From Coemansia sp. RSA 1804 (Eukaryota; Kickxellomycota; Kickxellomycetes; Kickxellales; Kickxellaceae): 15,703 nt of DNA. Positions 9,526 to 15,703 of this stretch are shown piece after piece. Each line of letters begins with the position of its first letter. Within the stretch, counting starts at the first letter, position 1. The position numbers and the translations under genes are program-made. The notes beneath the pieces are model-generated. The model made no database searches. It was not told the DNA's origin and saw nothing but the letters and a program-made list of their open reading frames with translations. The stretch spans positions 1 to 15,703 of the forward strand of contig JANBTH010000514.1 of assembly GCA_027578815.1 (NCBI GenBank). Reading direction: 5' to 3'.

Positions 9526-9868
9526 ATCCTGCATCTCTTTAATACCAACTTTTAAACTGCTCGAGCGTGTATATCTATCCGCCCACCTATTATTTTGTTC
9601 TTCTTTTCTTCCTCTTTCTTTCCTCCAATACAGTCCATATTTGTTTACATTGTTAGTATATTGTAAACTACACCCCCAAAGCATTTACGCAAATTTATCA
9701 TGTGTAGCCGACCAGTTTCCACATGTCTCAAAGCTTTCAAAGTAAAAAAGGAAACCCTGGGCATGGAATTAATAAGCACCTTTCCTCTGGGTCAACGGGA
9801 AAAAAGAACAACAGGGAATAGCAGTGCTTCATCTAGCTTAAAACGAGCGGATATATTCAGGACTAGAA
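9526..9868. other. Convergent spacer between transporter and succinyl-CoA ligase
   Basis: These 343 bases lie between two stop codons of genes facing each other, so they must hold both 3' UTRs. An exact AATAAA is absent on the + strand; AATAAG occurs in the AATTAATAAG run near 9770 and could serve as a variant signal. I see no clear signal for the minus-strand gene. No gene is recognised. Confidence 0.6.
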
Positions 9869-11794
9869 CTAGGCAAGAGAAAGGCTGGCATGGACACCGA
9901 CTTTCTGGGCAAGCGAGGTAATGTCGCTGAGCTTGACAACAAGATCGGCAGCCTTATCCAGATCGTCGCAGGGGAAAATTGCTATGCCGGACTCGTTGAT
10001 AAGCTTCTTGCCTTGCTCGACATTGGTGCCCTGAAGACGGACAACAAGCGGGATCTTGAGATCAAGCTCCTTGACAGCGTCAATAATACCCTGAGCAACG
10101 ACGTCGCAACGCATGATACCACCAAAGATGTTGACAAGTGCAGCCGAAACACCCGCATCGGAGCTGATGATCTTGAAGGCCTCGCAGATCTGCTGCGCAG
10201 TGGCAGAGCCACCGACGTCAAGGAAGTTTGCAGGCTCACCGCCATGCAGCTTGATGATGTCCATGGTCGACATGGCAAGACCAGCGCCGTTGACCAAGCA
10301 GCCGATGCGGCCGTCAAGACCAATGTAGTTGAGGTTCCACTTTTCGGCCTGCACCTCGCGCGGGTCCTCCTGGGTCGGGTCACGCAGAGAGAAGACGTCC
10401 TTCTGGCGGAAACTGGCGTTGTCGTCAAACCCGAACTTGGCGTCCATGCACATTACCTGGTGGTCGGACGTCTCGACAAGCGGGTTGATCTCAATCTGGG
10501 TGGCATCCTTTGCCAAGAACAGCTTGTACAGTTTCACAAAGGTATCGGCGGCCTCCTCACGGGCATTACCAACAAACCCGAGCTTGTCGGCAAGCCCCTG
10601 CGCGGACTCCAGGCTGAGGCCTTTCTTGATATCAACAGGAAGCTTGACTATGGCATCGGGGTTCTCGGCGGCGACGGTCTCGATGTCAACACCGCCCTGG
10701 GAGCTAGCTACAACAACAGGGCCCTGGGTTGCACGGTCCATGAGGATCGCAAAGTAGTACTCGCGACGCACGTACTTGCGCTCGACAATGAAGACCTTGT
10801 TGCACTTCTTTCCGTGGGCGCCAGTCTGCTTGGTGAATATATTGTGGCCGATCATCTTGTTGGCCAAGTCACGAGCCTCCTCGGGACTATCAGTAGAGAC
10901 ATAGGATAAGAATAGATAAGGCCAAACCAGTGATAGTTAGTGCTTGCTGTTTTTTATCCTGCAAATATCCAGGGCAAAGAGTACAATGCAGAGAAGCGGG
11001 GGGCGGATATGGACGGACTTTTGAGCGTGATAGCCAGAGCAAAGCGAGAGGCTAAACAGGCCTCCCAATACAAGAGAGGAAAATGGCAAAGGAGCGTTTT
11101 GCCTAAAATGGATCATCGCGATCCAATTAGAAGACGCCGGCGCACACACGTTCCTTTTCCAATGCCAATTGCTACTCAAAAGGAACTGGAAAAACAACAA
11201 ACAGAAAACAAAGGGATGATGTGTGTGGAAAACGGAAAAAAGCTCCGAAAAGTGCAAAACTTACCTGAAGATAGTCTTCACACCGCCCTTCAGGCCGCTG
11301 TCAAAGTGGCCCTTTCCGCGACCGCCAGCAAGAACCTGGGCCTTGATAACCAGATCAGAGGTGCCTACAAAACGAAAGCCAAGGCATTGCGCTTGTTTAG
11401 CTCAGCTTGGCCGATTCTTCAAATAACAGAGGGAGCATCTGCTTCCGTTCACAACTACATACCTAGTTTCTTCGCGGCTTGGTATGCCTCCTCGGGGGTG
11501 GTAGCAACAGAACCCTTGGGAACCTTGATGCCGGCCTCCGACAGGAGGTTTGCAGACATGTACTCGTGGATGCTCAAGTTACGCACTTGTTGGCTCTACC
11601 GATAGAAATACAAAACGAGAAAAGTGCTGTTAGTCAAGCTGTGGTCGTGAGCAGGCACAGATTCCTCTTTTTGTGCTAATCAGTGCGAAACCCCTCCCCC
11701 CACACCAAAACGAAAATAGACCGATTCAAATCCTTACCTTGGGAGCTGTGCGAAGAGCAGCGCCCTTGGACGAGTTTGCGAAAAGACGGAACAT
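9869..11794 (-). CDS. Succinyl-CoA ligase beta subunit, mitochondrial, four exons
   Basis: Minus-strand exons are 11794-11738, 11595-11463, 11364-11265 and 10886-9869 (57+133+100+1018 nt), giving 435 aa. With an alpha subunit it interconverts succinyl-CoA and succinate with NTP formation in the mitochondrial TCA cycle. Exon 1 encodes 19 residues starting MFRLFANSSK, rich in Arg/Lys/Ser/Ala and lacking acidic residues, as expected for a targeting presequence. Exon 2 starts the mature domain (NLSIHEYMSANLL). The ATP-grasp fold shows KAQVLAGGRGKG at residues 71-82 and EINP at 229-232. The ligase domain has NGAGLAM at 296-302 followed by the HGGEPANFLDVGG segment, and NIFGGIMRCD near 349. Donors are GTAAGG, GTATGT and GTAAGT; acceptors end in TAG. 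All junctions keep phase and the joined protein aligns without gaps to E. coli SucC and human SUCLA2. ADP versus GDP specificity is not assigned. Introns crowd the 5' end. Confidence 0.95.
10887..11264 (-). other. Intron 3 of the succinyl-CoA ligase gene (378 nt)
   Basis: The donor GTAAGT (minus strand, starting at 11264) and acceptor TAG (ending at 10887) split a Ser codon. The homologous protein runs straight from KTIF-S to PEEARD, so no exon is missing here. It is longer than this gene's other two introns (98 and 142 nt). No nested gene is seen. Confidence 0.9.
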
Positions 11795-11972
11795 TGATAT
11801 ACTCTTATCGAATCAAAAGCAATGTGTAAATGTGTTGCAACAAGGTGAAAAGAAACAAAAAAGTCTAAGGAAAAAACGCAAAACTTGAAGAGAATGGAAA
11901 CGTAAAAAGAAATAAGAAAGGAACAGGTCAAAGAAAACCTGCAGCCTCCCTGGCGGATTTTGTGACTCGCGG

Positions 11973-12249
11973 TTAATAGGAAAGCGGCTCATTCCACGCA
12001 CCCTTGATATTCTTTGAGATTACGAACTTTAGCGTATTCCGCTCAACTTACAGGCAATGCTTCTGCTCTACTTTGCCAGCGCCGATCCAGACACCAACGT
12101 TTACAGGCAGTACACGCTGTTTTAATGGCTCTCGCGAGCTGTTCGTCGCTCTTGTTGCGGCCTGCGCGTTTGGCTGGGGCTGTTTCCTTGTTCTTCTTCC
12201 TATTTTGGTACGCTCTTTCAAGGGTTTCAGCGGAATACCGCAAAATACC
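11973..12249 (-). CDS. Doubtful minus-strand gene fragment, unidentified
   Basis: On the minus strand a frame is open from a TAG acceptor-like site (exon start 12249) to 12052. It gives about 66 basic residues including RYSAETLERAYQNRKK and three Cys near its end, and stops at a perfect GTAAGT donor. Forty bases downstream an AAG acceptor leads in frame to 12011-11973, encoding a short tail ending GAWNEPLSY with a TAA stop. The GC-rich codons fit the neighbouring genes. Against it: a 40-nt intron would be much shorter than the others here, no upstream exon joins cleanly, and a second minus-strand frame over the same bases is also open. I do not recognise the product. It may be a real small gene, a decayed one or chance. 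Confidence 0.22.
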
Positions 12250-12668
12250 CTAGATCGAGTACAGCGTCTACTGCTGCACTACTGGACCAAAATGCTCCGA
12301 TGTTATGTATTTTGTGCTCAGACCCGGCGGCTCAAGTGCTGTTTCTGTAGATATGTAACCACGATGCCCACAGATCATCCGTTGACGAAGCGTTTTTAAC
12401 TAACTCATTGAGCAAAAGGTGTTGCGCTCGGCGCAAGGAATCACCAGTTCTTGCAAACAAAACGTTTATTGCTCGCCGACAAAGCAGCAAATGTCTTCTC
12501 TGTTGACACTAGACGCCTGTTCTCGTGTTACTTGTTTGGAATTGTCACTTTTACAGCACCAATCTTTTTTCTTTTGGCTGACGTATTCATATTTGGGCAG
12601 CGACATCATCACCCAATTTCCTTTTTCTTTCTTTGTGCTTGTTTGACAACTGAAGCTGACCTGCAAAA

Positions 12669-12725
12669 GTGAGTTGGTTGTCTCTTTTTTCTCTTTTCTT
12701 TAATCGTTTGTGTTTGCCTTTGCAG
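12669..12725 (+). other. Possible 5' UTR intron of CAND1 (57 nt)
   Basis: A good donor (GTGAGT at 12669-12674) is followed by a long pyrimidine tract, a TTTAATC branch-like sequence and a TTTGCAG acceptor ending at 12725. It lies 126 nt before the CAND1 start codon. The elements are well ordered, but the core promoter could also sit here, and nothing proves transcription. Confidence 0.25.
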
Positions 12726-12851
12726 TTTTTATTCTTTCTCTCATTCTTTGTCTTTTTTTATATTTCAAAAACTCATTTTTTACTCGCACCCTTCAAGCTT
12801 CGACACAGCGCACGCTCAACACAACTGTTTCAGAGACTAGCAAACACAACC

Positions 12852-15703
12852 ATGAGTTCAGAAAAGTGGCAGGTGTTTTTTGAAAAGGCAAGTGGAACCA
12901 GACAATAAACGATAAACGATAACTGAATTCGATGCGCAGAGCTACGCTAGCTATATTTGATATTTGCCTAATATTACAAGGTTGCTGTGCTGCTTCTAAT
13001 GCCACTACAACGGCTACTCTTTGAATTGGTCAATTTAGGCGACTAATAATGATGTGGACATTCGTATCGTGGGTATTTCTAACCTAAACACATCCCTAAG
13101 GGAAAGAACTGACGACATTGGCGAGGAAGATGCAAGAAGATGCACGGATATTCTCTTCGACTTTCTCAGTGATAGCCAGAGCTACATGCAGAGTCTGGCG
13201 ACCGAATGTCTGGCGGGGTGTGTCAGAGTTATTGACATTGCCATTGCGGTTGATATTGCGAAGAGGATATGCAACCATATTAGCACCCACAGCGATAAGA
13301 ATAAGCCCAGCGGTATGAGCAATGCTTTGCGTTTGATAGTCTCGCGCATTGCTGCCAAACCCGACTCTGGGGCTTCGCTGGGACAGCTAGCCATACCCAT
13401 TGCTGAAACGCTCAAGGATTCGTCGGCACTGACATCCGATGTTGTTGTTGATATCTTTACCGCGCTGGTCGAAGTGCTAGACCATGCTGGGGCGCAAATA
13501 GCCGACGACGCTGAGGCCTTGGATAAGGTGCAAAGCCTGCTGCTCACGTACATCAGCAACAGCAACACAGCCATTTCACGCCGGGCAGTCACTGTTTTGG
13601 GCATCTTTGTTGTCAGCGTTCCTGGAGAGCAGTCCCAAAAGGCCTTGGATGTCATTTTCCAGCGATACACTGACGCTGCCAGCAAAAGCGACAGATGCAC
13701 GATGCTGCGCGTTATAGTCACAATTGCTCGCCAGAAACCCGAGCTTATAAGGGGCCGTGTTAGTCATATCATTGACAGCGAGCTTGAAACAGTCAACGAG
13801 GCCGACAGCGACCTGCGTGTTGCCTCGCTGCTAGCATTCAAGACATTTGTTGCAAATACCCCTGATCTGGTGAGGCCAAGACTTGGAGACATATATGAAG
13901 CTGGCGCTAAAGCAACCCAGTTTGATCCTGATTACAACTATGATGACGAAGATGGCGACCTTGGCGAGGACGATGAGATGGACACAGGCAGTGAAGACGG
14001 GCTTGACGATGAGTTTGACGATGACATTTACGAGGATAACGAAGATGTCTCTTGGGACATTCGTCTAAGCGGTGTCAAGCTTCTGTCGGCCATAGCGGAG
14101 AGCGAGCTGGCTACGCCTGAAATGGTTGTCCAAGACATTGGTGACCTGCTGATCAAACGCTTCAAAGAGCATGAAGATGTTGTGCGTGCGGAGATACTCT
14201 TCACGTATGCAAAGTTGTTTGGAATGCTTGCACAGAAACTGGTCATTGCGAAAGAAGAAACATCAGGCATGGATATCGACAATGGCATTTATGAAATGGT
14301 CAAGCAGCAGATCCCGTTAGCTGTGTCTTTGCTTCTTTCTTCTATAAAGGCGCATCCGAAGCATACGGAAACAAGACAGCTGGCATTTGTGGTTCTTGCA
14401 CGGTTTGTTCCACTGAGCATTGCTGCTGTAGATGGTATTCTTAGCCAGATATTGCCTTTTGTCACCTCGACGCTCGAAACCAGCGATAACGCAGGGACCT
14501 CGCAAGCGGCAACAACTGGCATAGTTAAAGCAAACATCAGGATCGATGCCTTGGACTTTCTGCTAGAGTATGCCAAGCATGCTGAGCTGACTGCAGAGGC
14601 AGATGATTTCCTGTTCGCAGTCATGGACAAGCTCGCTAGTGTGACATCAAGCAACCTTGTCATGGTCCAGGCCTTTGTATACAGCGTCTCGAGAGCAATC
14701 ATCAAGCTGCTCCGCTCGGCAGCCAAGAACTCCGAAAAGCGGATTGAGCGCTACTTGGTCTGGCTTAACAAGATTACGGAGCTGGCAATAAATGTGGCCG
14801 ACACCAAGGAAAACGCACTGCAGGTTGCAGTATATCCGCTTATAGGTGAATCTATCCAGCAGTTTGGCGATCTGCTGAGCGACGCTGTTGTCGATGAGGC
14901 GCTCAAGTGTCTGACAACGTGGAACCAGGGAGTCGACAGGGCACATGCGTCGATGGGTGCGCTATTGCATGCAATAACCAAGCCTACCCATCTCCCCGAA
15001 GAATGCGTGGTTCAGAATGCGTCGCTGATAATGTGCCAGGCCAGCGAGAAGCTCCAAAGCACCAACGCAAAGACACAGCAGTCGGCGCTTGCTCTTATCG
15101 CGAGTCTCTCAAAGTATGATACCACGGCGATCGATGATCTGGGACCCTCTACAGTGGCACGGATCGTGGATATCATTGGCGCCACACCCGAGTCACCTCC
15201 TCTCATGGCACTGCGGGCGTTTGCTGGAATGTGCACCCATGTGTCGATTGGCACTATAGAAAAGAACTCGACGCAGCTTCTTGATTCGCTTTCGCTGGCG
15301 ACTGTCTATGACAAGCTTAGAGCGACTGCCATGAATGAGCTATATGAGACGGTGGGGAGGCTGTTCCCTGGTATTGTGGAATCCTGGGAGACAGCGCTTG
15401 TTGGGAAATGGGTCAAGGATTACGTGCAGTTTAATTCCCTGAGAGCATCAAGGGCGGCGACTGAAACCGCGCAAGTTCAGAACCCAATCAACAGACTGCC
15501 TGTTCTGGCAAAAGGCATCATTGCGCTGCGCAGCGGCTACTGCGAGCAGAGCGGAGTGTCGTTGCCGGACAAGCTTGTGTCTAATGTCCAGGGCAAGACA
15601 CCCAAGTCGCCCGAGGATATGGCTATTGTGTGTCTGGATCTGCGCTCGCTGGGATATCTTGCTGCGGCTGACAGCTCGCTTAAGGAGAGCGAATCGCTGT
15701 ATG
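12852..15703 (+). CDS. CAND1: CAND1/TIP120-type cullin-associated NEDD8-dissociated protein, 3'-partial
   Basis: Exon 1 is 12852-12887 (12 codons, ATG with A at -3). Exon 2 runs open from 13039 past the window end, giving 900 codons against about 1,230 in human CAND1. CAND1 wraps around un-neddylated cullin-RING scaffolds and swaps substrate receptors of SCF-type ubiquitin ligases. The protein is a run of helical HEAT-type repeats. The diagnostic mark is FDPDYNYDDEDGD starting at residue 307, followed by an acidic insert to about residue 350 and then SWDIRLSGVKLL. Human CAND1 has YDPNYNYDDED and an acidic loop at the same place, followed by SWKVRRAAAKCL. The first junction uses a GC-AG intron (12888-13038, phase 0), joining FFEK to ATNNDVDIR. 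A plain GT site a few bases on would run into a stop. Beyond the acidic loop similarity is mainly in helix pattern, as expected for a diverged fungal orthologue. Confidence 0.88.
12888..13038 (+). other. GC-AG intron 1 of CAND1 (151 nt)
   Basis: The donor reads AAG|GCAAGT, which is the standard consensus of the minor GC-AG class spliced by the U2 spliceosome, and the acceptor is TTTAG ending at 13038. It is in phase 0. The only nearby GT (12892) would place exon 2 in a frame with an immediate stop. A short tandem repeat of ATAAACG lies inside, at about 12905-12920. Confidence 0.75.

Larger units (their letters stand above)
11795..12851. other. Spacer between succinyl-CoA ligase (-) and CAND1 (+), presumably both promoters
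   Basis: This 1.06-kb region separates two divergent genes. Next to each start codon the coding strand is pyrimidine-rich, as often seen in fungal promoters: about 11795-11890 read on the minus strand and 12675-12760 read on the plus strand. A TATATTT lies at 12759-12765, about 90 nt before the CAND1 ATG. The middle (about 11973-12420) is GC-richer and has minus-strand frames that look coding. They are listed separately as a doubtful gene. Confidence 0.5.

Noticed and set aside
9890..10909. A 339-codon plus-strand open frame opposite the last succinyl-CoA ligase exon
   Set aside because: It is the antisense shadow of a strongly biased gene: the sense frame almost never uses the codons TTA, CTA or TCA, so reverse stops are rare. 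The sense protein aligns along its full length to a known enzyme.
11092..11127. Possible extra exon in the 378-nt succinyl-CoA ligase intron
   Set aside because: The homologous protein is continuous across the flanking exons, and adding sequence would insert residues into a conserved ungapped region.
12004..12399. A 131-codon plus-strand frame in the divergent spacer
   Set aside because: It has a non-ATG start, Cys/Phe/Leu-rich low-quality composition and competing minus-strand frames. No family resemblance.

Overview
The window is nuclear DNA from a eukaryote, most likely a fungus. Genes are split by spliceosomal introns, mostly short and near the 5' ends. The products fit fungal nuclear genes: a small RPA subunit resembling fission yeast Ssb3, a fungal-type oligopeptide transporter, a mitochondrial succinyl-CoA ligase beta subunit and a CAND1/TIP120 protein. 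An early-diverging (zygomycete-type) lineage is my guess, not something the sequence proves.

Layout. (1) About 1-3351, + strand: the C-terminal 75 codons of the RPA 14-kDa subunit, spread over three short exons (124-189, 2180-2279, 3290-3351) separated by unusually long introns of 1,990 and 1,010 nt. Its first exon or exons lie before the window. (2) 3352-6927: 3.6 kb without a confident gene. Up to about 4630 it is pyrimidine/T-rich on the + strand and holds a few protein-like stretches. From about 4630 to 6900 it is AT-rich and looks intergenic, with a possible transposase relic near 5475-5576. (3) 6928-9525, + strand: an intronless 865-residue OPT-family transporter. (4) 9526-9868: a short convergent spacer. 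(5) 11794-9869, - strand: a complete four-exon mitochondrial succinyl-CoA ligase beta subunit of 435 aa, with its targeting presequence on its own exon. (6) 11795-12851: a divergent spacer with one ambiguous minus-strand candidate gene. (7) 12852 to the end, + strand: the first 900 codons of CAND1, whose first intron uses a GC-AG boundary.

The genes are unrelated housekeeping or transport functions: DNA replication and repair, peptide uptake, the TCA cycle and cullin-RING ligase exchange. Nothing suggests an operon, gene cluster or defence system, and I did not find a clearly new biological system. The most useful results are the exon structures that simple ORF calling misses (RPA14, succinyl-CoA ligase exons 1-3, CAND1), the GC-AG intron, the contrast between the two huge RPA14 introns and the otherwise short introns, and several weak candidates worth testing with RNA evidence.
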